This document shows, one piece after another, positions 15,267-22,561 of a stretch of 47,059 nt of DNA (positions are counted from its first letter, which is position 1; each line of letters opens with the position of its first letter). Below the pieces are notes generated by a model. The model saw only the letters and a program-made list of their open reading frames with translations. It was not told the DNA's origin and ran no database searches. The stretch is from Streptomyces europaeiscabiei (GTDB taxonomy: Bacteria; Actinomycetota; Actinomycetes; Streptomycetales; Streptomycetaceae), in NCBI RefSeq assembly GCF_001550375.1, contig NZ_LRTR01000683.1, forward strand, positions 1-47,059, given 5' to 3'. The position numbers and the translations under genes were made by a program.

Positions 15267-16967
15267 ATGGACGCTGACGCCATCGAAGAGGGACGCCGAC
15301 GCTGGCAGGATCGGTACGACTCGGCCCGGAAGCGGGTGGGGGACTTCACCACGCTCTCCGGGGATGGGGTGGAACCTGTGTACGGGCCCCGGGCCGGGGA
15401 CGTGTACGAGGGGTTCGAGCGGATCGGGTGGCCGGGGGAGTATCCGTTCACGCGGGGGCTGTATCCGACGGGGTACCGGGGGCGGACCTGGACGATCCGG
15501 CAGTTCGCGGGGTTCGGGAACGCGGAGCAGACGAACGAGCGGTACAAGACGATCCTCGCCAACGGGGGCGGGGGGCTGTCCGTCGCGTTCGACATGCCGA
15601 CGCTCATGGGGCGGGACTCGGATGATCCGCGATCGCTCGGTGAGGTCGGGCACTGCGGGGTGGCGATCGACTCCGCCGCCGACATGGAGCTGCTGTTCCA
15701 GGGGATTCCGCTGGGGGACGTCACCACGTCCATGACGATCAGCGGGCCCGCCGTTCCTGTCTTCTGCATGTATCTCGTCGCCGCCGAGCGGCAGGGTGTC
15801 GATCCCGGTGTGCTCAACGGCACGCTCCAGACCGACATCTTCAAGGAGTACATCGCGCAGAAGGAGTGGCTCTTCCAGCCCGAGCCGCATCTCCGCCTGA
15901 TCGGTGACCTCATGGAGCACTGCGCGGCCGAGATCCCCGCCTACAAGCCGCTGTCCGTCTCCGGCTACCACATCCGCGAGGCCGGGGCCACGGCCTCGCA
16001 GGAGCTGGCGTACACGCTCGCGGACGGGTTCGGGTACGTGGAACTGGGGCTCAGCCGTGGGCTGGACGTGGATGTGTTCGCGCCGGGGCTGTCCTTCTTC
16101 TTCGACGCGCACCTCGATTTCTTCGAGGAGATCGCCAAGTTCCGTGCGGCCAGGAGGATCTGGGCGCGGTGGATGCGCGACGTGTACGGGGCGCGGACCG
16201 ACAGGGCGCAGTGGATGCGGTTCCACACGCAGACCGCCGGAGTGTCACTGACCGCGCAGCAGCCGTACAACAACGTGGTGCGTACGGCGGTGGAGGCGCT
16301 GTCGGCGGTCCTCGGCGGGACCAACTCCCTGCACACCAACGCCCTCGACGAGACGCTGGCGCTCCCCAGTGAGCAGGCCGCCGAGATCGCGCTCAGGACC
16401 CAGCAGGTGCTGATGGAGGAGACCGGGGTCGCGGGCGTGGCCGATCCGCTGGGTGGTTCGTGGTATGTCGAGCAGTTGACGGACCGGATCGAGGCCGACG
16501 CGGAGCGGATCTTCGAGCAGATCAGGGAGCGGGGGCTGCGGGCGCATCCGGACGGGCTGCATCCGATCGGGCCGATGACGTCCGGGATCCTGCGGGGGAT
16601 CGAGGACGGGTGGTTCACCGGGGAGATCGCGGAGTCGGCGTTCCGGTACCAGCAGGCCCTGGAGAAGGGCGAGAAGCGGGTCGTCGGAGTCAACGTCCAC
16701 CACGGGTCAGTGACCGGGGATCTGGAGATCCTGCGGGTCAGTCACGAGGTGGAGCGGGAGCAGGTGCGGACGCTGGGAGGGCGGAGGGCGGGGCGGGACG
16801 ACGCCTCCGTGCGTGCCGCTCTCGGCGCGATGCTCGCCGCCGCACGGGACGGGGGCAACATGATCGGGCCGATGCTCGACGCGGTGCGGGCCGAGGCGAC
16901 GTTGGGGGAGATCTGTGGGGTGCTGCGGGAGGAGTGGGGGGTCTATACGGAGCCGGCGGGGTTCTAG
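15267..16967 (+). CDS. icmA: Isobutyryl-CoA mutase large subunit IcmA
   Basis: 566-residue substrate-binding subunit of coenzyme B12-dependent isobutyryl-CoA mutase, which interconverts isobutyryl-CoA and n-butyryl-CoA and links valine breakdown with butyrate units for polyketides. The length equals that known for IcmA. The protein is the TIM-barrel part of the methylmalonyl-CoA mutase family without the C-terminal cobalamin domain, which is supplied by a separate IcmB (not in this window). F80 in TWTIRQF and Q198 in KEYIAQ replace the Tyr and Arg of methylmalonyl-CoA mutase, the specificity change that marks isobutyryl-CoA mutase. Only a short GGGG lies before the ATG. The gene converges on a tetR gene across a dispersed repeat. 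Confidence 0.95.
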   Translation: MDADAIEEGRRRWQDRYDSARKRVGDFTTLSGDGVEPVYGPRAGDVYEGFERIGWPGEYPFTRGLYPTGYRGRTWTIRQFAGFGNAEQTNERYKTILANGGGGLSVAFDMPTLMGRDSDDPRSLGEVGHCGVAIDSAADMELLFQGIPLGDVTTSMTISGPAVPVFCMYLVAAERQGVDPGVLNGTLQTDIFKEYIAQKEWLFQPEPHLRLIGDLMEHCAAEIPAYKPLSVSGYHIREAGATASQELAYTLADGFGYVELGLSRGLDVDVFAPGLSFFFDAHLDFFEEIAKFRAARRIWARWMRDVYGARTDRAQWMRFHTQTAGVSLTAQQPYNNVVRTAVEALSAVLGGTNSLHTNALDETLALPSEQAAEIALRTQQVLMEETGVAGVADPLGGSWYVEQLTDRIEADAERIFEQIRERGLRAHPDGLHPIGPMTSGILRGIEDGWFTGEIAESAFRYQQALEKGEKRVVGVNVHHGSVTGDLEILRVSHEVEREQVRTLGGRRAGRDDASVRAALGAMLAAARDGGNMIGPMLDAVRAEATLGEICGVLREEWGVYTEPAGF

Positions 16968-16989
16968 TGGGGTTCCGGGTGCCGCTGTC

Positions 16990-17126
16990 CCCGCCGGGGC
17001 GGCGCGGGGATTCTCGCCCCCGCCGCCCCTGCTCGTCCCATCCTCGGGGGCTGTGCCCCTTCCACCCCCGTCAAAGATTCGGGGCTCTGCCCCGGACCCC
17101 GTTCGCGCAGTTCCCCGCGCCCCTTA
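16990..17126 (+). repeat. Dispersed 3'-end repeat, copy C
   Basis: Between the convergent icmA and tetR genes lie TCTCGCCCCCGCCGCCC, then TCGTCCCATCC, then GGGGGCTGTGCCCCTT, then CACCCCCG, then GGGGCTCTGCCCC, then CGCGCAGTTCCCCGCGCCCC. The order of modules is that of copy B and of the arms at 43612-43843. The last bases run into the tetR stop codon. Confidence 0.7.
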
Positions 17127-17759
17127 TGGGGGCGGCTGCGCCTGCCCCCTTATGCCTTGCAGCAGCAGAGTCGTGAAGTCCCGTACCCACTGTTCGTCGG
17201 CGGAGCCCGCGCTGACCAGGGTGCGGTGGACCACGGCGCCGGCCACGACGTCGAAGATGAGGTCGACGGTGCGGGAGGCGGTGACGGGGTCGGACTCCGG
17301 GGGGAGTTCGCCGCGGGTCTGGGCGCGGGCCCGGCCCTCCAGGACCAGGCGTTTCTGGCGGTCGACGATGGACGTGCGGATGCGTTCGCGCAGGGCGTCG
17401 TCGCGGGTCGACTCGGCGATGACCGCCATCAGACCGCTCCTGGCCTCCGGGAGGGCGAGGATCGCCGCGAACTGGAGCACCACGCCTTCGATGTCGGCCG
17501 CCAGGCTGCCCCGGTCGGGCAGGCGGAGTTCGTCGAAGAGTTCCGCGACCGCGTCCACGACGAGTTCGTTCTTGCCGGCCCAGCGGCGGTAGAGGGTCGT
17601 TTTCGCGACACCGGCCCGCGCGGCCACGTCACCCAGCGTCAGTTTCGACCAGCCCAGGTCGACCAGAGCCTCCCTGGTCGCCGCCAGGATCGCGGCGTCC
17701 GCGGCGGCGCTGCGCGGGCGGCCGCCCGCGGCGCGGGAGGCGGGGGTGCGGCTCTGCAT
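17124..17759 (-). CDS. TetR-family transcriptional regulator
   Basis: 211-residue TetR regulator. The N-terminus is Arg/Ala-rich, then the HTH spans about residues 25-70 (LGWSKLTLGDVAARAGVAKTTLYRRW) with the KTTLYRRW recognition motif. The ATG at 17759 is chosen because it opens the conserved region and the longer frame upstream crosses the divergent promoter. The gene is divergent from a thioredoxin-like gene, and a perfect CGCTACGA/TCGTAGCG inverted repeat lies in between, a likely autoregulatory operator. The ligand is unknown; the C-terminal domain resembles regulators of drug exporters. Confidence 0.9.
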   Translation of the reverse strand: MQSRTPASRAAGGRPRSAAADAAILAATREALVDLGWSKLTLGDVAARAGVAKTTLYRRWAGKNELVVDAVAELFDELRLPDRGSLAADIEGVVLQFAAILALPEARSGLMAVIAESTRDDALRERIRTSIVDRQKRLVLEGRARAQTRGELPPESDPVTASRTVDLIFDVVAGAVVHRTLVSAGSADEQWVRDFTTLLLQGIRGQAQPPP

Positions 17760-17862
17760 CCGCCGACCATATCCGGCCGTTCCCGAACTTCCCCGCGGAG
17801 TCGTGAGACAGATCACTGCGGAGTGGGTACTGAGGGGTACAGGAGAGTCTCCGGGACAGTTA

Positions 17863-17879
17863 CGCTACGACTCGTAGCG
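17863..17879. promoter_or_regulatory. TetR operator CGCTACGA-C-TCGTAGCG
   Basis: A perfect inverted repeat with 8-bp arms around one central base, in the divergent tetR/thioredoxin promoter region, 104 bp from the tetR start and 72 bp before the thioredoxin start. The size and symmetry suit a TetR dimer. Binding by the adjacent TetR is inferred. Confidence 0.6.
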
Positions 17880-17950
17880 AAATCCTGGGGCGGATACCTG
17901 GCTCTCGGAACGCTTTTCACGCGCGCGCTCGGAAGGGGGAGGATGTACTC

Positions 17951-18928
17951 ATGCAGCCACGGAACATGTCCATGAGCGGAGTCGTCGACCTCGCCGCGGT
18001 GAAGGCGGCCCAAGAGGCCAAGGCGAAGGCGGAGCAGGCGCGTGCCGAATCGGCCCGGCAGGGCGGGGGAGGGGCGGTCTCCCCGGCCGACCTCGTCATC
18101 GATGTCGATGAGGCCGGGTTCGAGAGCGAGGTCCTGCAGCGGTCCACCGAAGTGCCCGTCGTCATCGACTTCTGGGCCGAGTGGTGCCAGCCCTGCAAGC
18201 AGCTCAGCCCGGTGCTGGAGCGGCTCGCCGTCGAGTACGACGGCAAGTTCGTCCTCGCCAAGATCGATGTCGACGCCAACCAGATGTTGATGCAGCAGTT
18301 CGGGATCCAGGGGATTCCGGCTGTGTTCGCCGTTGTCGCCGGGCAGGCGCTGCCCCTCTTCCAGGGAGCCGCCCCCGAGCAGCAGATCCGCTCGACCCTC
18401 GACCAGCTCGTGCAGGTCGCCGAGGAGCGCTTCGGTCTCACCGGCCTCGTGGTGGACCCGGACGCCGAGGCCGTCGACCCGGTCGAGGAGGCCCCGCAGA
18501 TCCCGGCGGGCCCGTACGACCACCTCCTCGAAGCCGCCGTGCACGCCCTGGACGCGGGCGACTTCGGCGGTGCGGTGCAGGCGTACAAGAACGTGCTGAG
18601 TGACGACCCCGGAAACACCGAGGCCGGACTGGGCCTCGCGCAGGCCGAGTTGCTGCAGCGTGTGCAGGGGGCGGACCCGCAGGACGTGCGCAAGGCGGCC
18701 GCCGAGAACCCGGGCGACGCACAGGCGCAGATCGCGGCCGCGGACCTCGACCTCGTCGGCGGTCATGTCGAGGACGCGTTCGGTCGACTCATCGACACGG
18801 TGCGGCTCACGGCGGGGGACGACCGCGACGCCGTACGGCGGCGGCTGCTGGAACTCTTCGAGGTGGTCGGCGGCGACGATCCGCGGGTGGCCGCGGCGCG
18901 GCGCGCGCTGGCGCGGGCGCTGTTCTGA
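17951..18928 (+). CDS. Thioredoxin-fold co-chaperone, YbbN/CnoX-like
   Basis: 325-residue cytosolic protein. A variable Ala/Gln/Lys-rich N-terminus (about 1-45) precedes a thioredoxin domain (about 50-155) with WCQPC (C79 and C82), cis-Pro in GIQGIPAVF and a redox-competent CxxC. The C-terminal half (about 180-325) is helical with TPR-like repeats (AVHALDAGDFGGAVQAYKNVLSDDPGN), the architecture of YbbN/CnoX, which protects clients from oxidation and hands them to chaperones. A purine-rich GGGGGAGG lies upstream of the ATG. It is divergent from tetR, with an operator in between, so expression may respond to that regulator. In S. coelicolor a thioredoxin-like gene sits at this position. Confidence 0.9.
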   Translation: MQPRNMSMSGVVDLAAVKAAQEAKAKAEQARAESARQGGGGAVSPADLVIDVDEAGFESEVLQRSTEVPVVIDFWAEWCQPCKQLSPVLERLAVEYDGKFVLAKIDVDANQMLMQQFGIQGIPAVFAVVAGQALPLFQGAAPEQQIRSTLDQLVQVAEERFGLTGLVVDPDAEAVDPVEEAPQIPAGPYDHLLEAAVHALDAGDFGGAVQAYKNVLSDDPGNTEAGLGLAQAELLQRVQGADPQDVRKAAAENPGDAQAQIAAADLDLVGGHVEDAFGRLIDTVRLTAGDDRDAVRRRLLELFEVVGGDDPRVAAARRALARALF

Positions 18929-19061
18929 CCCGCACGTGAACCATTGCCTCGGCTGAGTGTCGGCTGTGGTGGGTAGGGCCCCGGGGGGCCGGGACCGCTC
19001 CGGTCCCGGAGTACCGGGACGTGTGTTGCGCGAGTGAGAGATTTGGCGACACAGCGACACC

Positions 19062-19099
19062 GCGGCCGCGTTTTACCAAATCTTGGTAAACGCGGCCGC
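19062..19099. repeat. Large imperfect hairpin with TACCAA/TTGGTA tip
   Basis: GCGGCCGCG then TTT then TACCAA pairs with TTGGTA then AA then CGCGGCCGC, around a 3-nt loop (ATC), leaving one unpaired T. It is not followed by a T run. It lies just before the first TTACTG palindrome and may be a terminator, an operator or an RNA structure. Confidence 0.55.
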
Positions 19100-19101
19100 T
19101 G

Positions 19102-19114
19102 TTACTGGCAGTAA
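19102..19114. promoter_or_regulatory. Palindrome TTACTG-G-CAGTAA
   Basis: A perfect 6-1-6 inverted repeat. A related site, GTTACT-AGCC-AGTAAC, occurs at 19230-19245. Two such sites 128-132 bp apart in the leader of the DUF6230 operon look like operators of one dimeric regulator. Confidence 0.5.
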
Positions 19115-19229
19115 GAGAAAGTCGTCGATCTGTCGGACTCTGTCCATCTGTCTGCCGATGTGTCGCCTCACTCGGCGCCACCCAGGGTCGCTGGTCGATG
19201 CCGATGGGTCGTTGTTCGGTTATCCGTCC

Positions 19230-19245
19230 GTTACTAGCCAGTAAC
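19230..19245. promoter_or_regulatory. Palindrome GTTACT-AGCC-AGTAAC
   Basis: A perfect 6-bp inverted repeat with a 4-bp spacer, sharing TTACT and AGTAA with the site at 19102-19114. It is 375 bp upstream of the DUF6230 start. The regulator is unknown. Confidence 0.5.
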
Positions 19246-19619
19246 GACCCCCCTTGCGGGGGCGGCGAGAATGCACCACGATCGGCGACGCTCGGTCCTG
19301 TCCCGTATCCCGCCAACCAGTCGGGTCAACGGATTCTGGGTCCCCACCGAGTAGAGCGGGCGACAGTGGCGCCTGTCTCTTGGGCAGGGGGGTCTCCGTC
19401 AACGGCGGAGCCTGTCCAGCAGGTTGTGCGTGATGCGTGTCAGGCGCGACCAGTGGTTGTCGCTCGGGGGTGATCGCCGGTGATTCGGGCGCTTTTGCGC
19501 CACCGAGTGCGGGCGCTCTCCTTCCCGAGGACGTAGCACTTCTCCCATCCCTGCCCGGCTGAGCCGTCGCCCAGGTGGCGAGCCGGTGCCAGGAGATGTA
19601 CGTCCGAGAAGGAGGAAAT

Positions 19620-20255
19620 ATGGAGTCCCAGGTGCGTGGCGGGACCAGATGGAAGCGCTTCGCTGTGGTCATGGTGCCCAGCGTCGCCGCTACAGCAGCG
19701 ATAGGTGTCGCCCTGGCTCAGGGTGCTCTCGCGGCTTCGTTCAGCGTGTCGGGCCAGTCGTTCAAGGTATCGGCTGACCGGCTCGACGGTACGGGCTTCT
19801 CGCAGTACGGAGCGCTCGACGAGGGTTACACCCTCAAGGGCGAGAAGACGGTTCACCCCGTCGCCGTTTCGGCGTTCAAGACCGCGTCGATCACCAACAT
19901 GTGCCAGTCGGTCGTCACCCCGGGCGTCCCGTTCCTCGGTAGCGTCAGCCTCAAGCTGACCGCCGGTACGGGTGCCAAGAAGGTCGAGGCCGAGAACCTC
20001 TACATCGACGTCGAGGACCTCTCGGCCGATGCCACCTTCCGTGGCATCGACATCGGTGTGGCGGCCAAGGACGCCAGCAAGGGTCCGGGCATGAAGGGTG
20101 GCTCGGAGCAGGCCAACCCCTACGGGTTCGCCCAGCAGGCCGACTCGGCCACGCTGACCGACGTGAAGCAGACGGCGTGGGCCACCACTGCCGGAACCTT
20201 CAAGCTGAGCAACCTGAAGATGTCGCTCCACAAGGGCACCGTGGAGTGCTACTAG
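19620..20255 (+). CDS. Secreted DUF6230 protein
   Basis: 211-residue exported protein. AAGGAGG precedes the ATG at 19620. A signal peptide (KRFAVVMVPSVAATAAIGVALAQGALA) is followed by a mature domain that begins ASFSVSGQSFKVSADRL and is rich in beta strands, with a Cys at the NMCQSVV segment and another at the C-terminus (TVECY), which may form a disulfide. Relatives have been labelled cholesterol esterase in some genomes, but no GxSxG motif or catalytic triad is visible, so I do not support that name. It is followed by a DUF6114 membrane protein and an acidic secreted protein, a conserved trio. Role unknown; the cell envelope is likely. Confidence 0.85.
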   Translation: MESQVRGGTRWKRFAVVMVPSVAATAAIGVALAQGALAASFSVSGQSFKVSADRLDGTGFSQYGALDEGYTLKGEKTVHPVAVSAFKTASITNMCQSVVTPGVPFLGSVSLKLTAGTGAKKVEAENLYIDVEDLSADATFRGIDIGVAAKDASKGPGMKGGSEQANPYGFAQQADSATLTDVKQTAWATTAGTFKLSNLKMSLHKGTVECY

Positions 20256-20264
20256 GCACTCCCT

Positions 20265-20300
20265 GGGCGGGTGAAGGGGCCTGTGCTTCTTCGCCCGCCC
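20265..20300 (+). terminator. Hairpin between DUF6230 and DUF6114 genes
   Basis: GGGCGGGTGAA (20265-20275) pairs with TTCGCCCGCCC (20290-20300) with one G-T pair and a 14-nt loop. It lies 10 bp after the DUF6230 stop and may act as a terminator or attenuator that lowers expression of the downstream genes. Confidence 0.55.
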
Positions 20301-20333
20301 GTCCCTCTCGCCGTGCGCGCGACCGCCGCGCAC

Positions 20334-20395
20334 GCGCACTTCGTACGTTGAATTCCGTGCGTGCGCTTCGTACGTGCCGTACGTGAACTTGTCAC
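20334..20395. promoter_or_regulatory. Repeated TTCGTACGT elements before DUF6114
   Basis: The 60 bp before the DUF6114 gene contain CTTCGTACGTTGAA, then GCTTCGTACGTGCC, then GTACGTGAAC. Each has a TACGTA-like core within TTC/GAA flanks. They could be a promoter with tandem regulator sites serving DUF6114 and the next gene. No regulator can be named. Confidence 0.35.
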
Positions 20396-20424
20396 AGCAA
20401 CACCGTTCCAGGGAGCTGTTGTCC

Positions 20425-21063
20425 ATGAGCGCCGAGCCAACGGGGCAGAACGAAGACTATCTCCGCGTCCTCCGGCGGCGCTTCAGCGACTGGAGGGGCA
20501 GCCGTCCCTTCTGGGCGGGCCTGTTGGTCCTGCTCGGCGGCTTCCCGATCATGTACTTCCCGTACGCGGATCTGCAGATCGGCCACCTCACGCTCGCCAT
20601 GGCGACGACGGGCGGTTCGGGCTCCCTCATCATCGGCGTGCTGCTGGTGGTGCTCGGGGTCAGCCTGTGGTTCCAGCGGCATGTACGTACCTTCGCCGGT
20701 ACGGCGGCGATCCTCCTGGCGCTGGTGTCCATCCCCGTCTCCAACCTCGGAGGCTTCGGCTTCGGCTTCCTGCTCGCGCTGATCGGCGGTGCGCTGGCCA
20801 TCGCCTGGGGCCCCGGTCACGACGAGGCGGCGGTGCCGTCCACGTACAGGACCCCGGCACAGTCCCGGGCCGCCCAGGACGCGGCCGCCCAGGCGGCGAC
20901 TTCTCAGAACACGGCACAGCAAGGTGCGGTCCTCCTGCACAAGGGCGACGCCCCGGAGCCCGCGGCAGCGGGTTCGGTGAACGGGGCGGCGAACGGCGAG
21001 GGCGACGACCTGTCAGGTACCACCCACATGAACGGGACGAACGGGAGGCACAGTGCCGGCTGA
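20425..21063 (+). CDS. DUF6114 integral membrane protein
   Basis: 212-residue membrane protein. The start at 20425 (MSAEPTG) has GGGAG upstream; an in-frame ATG-like start further upstream lies in the promoter repeats. After a cytosolic N-terminus with FSDWRGSRPFWAG come four hydrophobic helices: about 28-50, 58-82, 88-106 and 108-130. The first helix pair contains GGFPIMYFPYADLQIG, a family hallmark. The C-terminal 80 residues are hydrophilic and Ala/Gln-rich. The downstream gene overlaps by 11 nt. The pairing of DUF6230, DUF6114 and a third secreted protein is conserved in streptomycetes as far as I recall. Function unknown. Confidence 0.85.
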   Translation: MSAEPTGQNEDYLRVLRRRFSDWRGSRPFWAGLLVLLGGFPIMYFPYADLQIGHLTLAMATTGGSGSLIIGVLLVVLGVSLWFQRHVRTFAGTAAILLALVSIPVSNLGGFGFGFLLALIGGALAIAWGPGHDEAAVPSTYRTPAQSRAAQDAAAQAATSQNTAQQGAVLLHKGDAPEPAAAGSVNGAANGEGDDLSGTTHMNGTNGRHSAG

Positions 21064-22432
21064 CGAGGTGACCCACGGGACTTCGGTGGGAGAGTCCCGT
21101 GCGAGAACCGGACCGCGGCACGCGGCACCCAGGAAGCCCCTTCTCACCCGGCTGAACATGCCGGCGGGCAAGGCGATAGCCTTGGCGGCCATGCCGACGG
21201 CGGTCCTCATGGGCATGGGCTTCACACCCACCCTGGCCCTCGCCGAGGACCCCGCGTCGAAGAGCCTCACGGCCGACGAGTACAAGGACTGCGTGGAGGC
21301 CCTGGAGGCCGCCGAGGAAGGCACGGACACCTCCGCCTCGCCGACCCCGACGCCGTCCGCCTCCGCCACGGAGAGCGCCGACTCCCCGGACGACGAGGCG
21401 AAGGACGAGGAGACGCCGTCCGACGACGACTCCTCGGGCAACTCCTCGGACGACTCCGCCTCAGACGACACGTCCTCGGACGACTCCTCCTCGTCGGATT
21501 CAGGTTCCGACGACAAGGACGCGGCCGACGACTCCACGTCGACCGACACAGCCGACAAGACCGCCACCGACACCGCGGACACGCCGTCGGACACCGCCTC
21601 GGAGAGCGAGAGCGGCGGCAACGTCCTGGAGGACATCGGCAGCGCGATCGAGGACCTGTTCACTCCGGACGACAAGGGGACGGCCGACAGCACCACGCCC
21701 TCCGGGGCCACCAGCCCGTCCCCGTCGCCCTCGGCCTCTCAGGACGCCTCCGGCTCGGACGAGGACACGGACTCCGGCAAGGACGCGCAGGGCACCGTCG
21801 ACGTCACGGACAAGGTCAAGGACACCGCGAAGGACGTCACCGACAAGGCCGAGGACACGGCCGAGGACACCGACGACGCGGCGAAGGACACCGCCGACGA
21901 CGCCACCGCGACGCCGACGCCGACCCCGTCCCCGAGCGAGAGCACGGACCTGGACGGCTGCTTCGTCGCCACGGACGACGAGAGCGGTGTGGAGAAGGGC
22001 ATCCCGGCGCTGCCCGACGACCCCTGGTACCTCAACGCCAGCTCGTTGCTGCTGAAGGGCGCCGACTACCAGGGCGTCGTCAAGGTGAAGACCGCCGACG
22101 GCACGGTCAAGGAGGTGCTGAAGTACGTCATCTCCGACGGCACCGACATCGGCGACCTCCACCAGACGGTCGACGACAAGCAGGCCGGCGTGACCTACCA
22201 CGTGCAGGCCGGCAAGGGCACGACGTCCACGATCCGCGACGGTAAGACGGTCATGTACACCGAGAGCATCTCCGGCAACCTGCTGGGCCTGATCCCGGTG
22301 ACCTTCGACCCGAAGCACCCGCCGCCGCTGAACATCCCGCTGATCTACTTCACCAAGGTGAAGGTCGTCCAGGCGGGCCAGTTCGGCGGGACGCTCACCG
22401 TGCCGGGGCTGCACCAGTACACCACCGAGTGA
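21053..22432 (+). CDS. Secreted protein with long Asp/Ser/Thr-rich linker
   Basis: 459-residue protein starting at GTG 21053 with GGGAGG upstream, overlapping the DUF6114 gene. A signal region (about 38-65, ALAAMPTAVLMGMGFTPTLALA) precedes a short folded part (DEYKDCVEALEAAEEG), then a low-complexity linker of about 210 residues (about 85-300) made of Asp, Ser, Thr, Ala and Lys, with repeats such as DTADKTATDTAD. The C-terminal domain (about 305-459) is a compact, conserved-looking region with DGCFVATDDESGVEKGIPALP, DDPWYLNASSLLLKG and a final GQFGGTLTVPGLHQY. The linker looks like a flexible, negatively charged wall spacer. The role in the DUF6230/DUF6114 module is unknown. Confidence 0.8.
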   Translation: MPADEVTHGTSVGESRARTGPRHAAPRKPLLTRLNMPAGKAIALAAMPTAVLMGMGFTPTLALAEDPASKSLTADEYKDCVEALEAAEEGTDTSASPTPTPSASATESADSPDDEAKDEETPSDDDSSGNSSDDSASDDTSSDDSSSSDSGSDDKDAADDSTSTDTADKTATDTADTPSDTASESESGGNVLEDIGSAIEDLFTPDDKGTADSTTPSGATSPSPSPSASQDASGSDEDTDSGKDAQGTVDVTDKVKDTAKDVTDKAEDTAEDTDDAAKDTADDATATPTPTPSPSESTDLDGCFVATDDESGVEKGIPALPDDPWYLNASSLLLKGADYQGVVKVKTADGTVKEVLKYVISDGTDIGDLHQTVDDKQAGVTYHVQAGKGTTSTIRDGKTVMYTESISGNLLGLIPVTFDPKHPPPLNIPLIYFTKVKVVQAGQFGGTLTVPGLHQYTTE

Positions 22433-22488
22433 GCACCGCCCCCACGGCCGTCTGAGCGCCGTACAGGACCCGTCCGGGAGCCGCGACA

Positions 22489-22528
22489 CACTGAGGGCGC
22501 CCCCTGATTCCAGGGGGCGCCCTCAGTG
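22489..22528. terminator. Bidirectional 18-bp hairpin terminator
   Basis: CACTGAGGGCGCCCCCTG (22489-22506) and CAGGGGGCGCCCTCAGTG (22511-22528) pair perfectly around a 4-nt loop (ATTC). It sits between the convergent envelope operon and pyk, and ends 33 bp from the pyk stop codon. Confidence 0.9.
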
Positions 22529-22561
22529 CTGTCGTGTCGTGCCCTTGCGGGGACGGCCGCG

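Larger units (their letters stand above)
18929..19619. other. Long intergenic leader with several inverted repeats
   Basis: This 691-bp stretch has no convincing gene. It holds, in order: a hairpin after the thioredoxin gene (CCGGGACCG 18989-18997 with CGGTCCCGG 19001-19009), a 38-bp imperfect hairpin at 19062-19099, two TTACT/AGTAA palindromes (19102-19114 and 19230-19245), and a long GC-rich leader up to the DUF6230 gene. The final AAGGAGG at 19609-19615 is a strong ribosome-binding site. The length suggests a long 5' leader or an unseen small RNA. Confidence 0.5.

Noticed and set aside
15267..16967. Methylmalonyl-CoA mutase large subunit
   Set aside because: F80 and Q198 replace the Tyr and Arg needed for the methylmalonyl group, the length is 566, and the cobalamin domain is absent, which all fit IcmA.
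19620..20255. Cholesterol esterase
   Set aside because: Relatives have carried this name, but no GxSxG motif, catalytic triad or lipase fold feature is visible in the protein.
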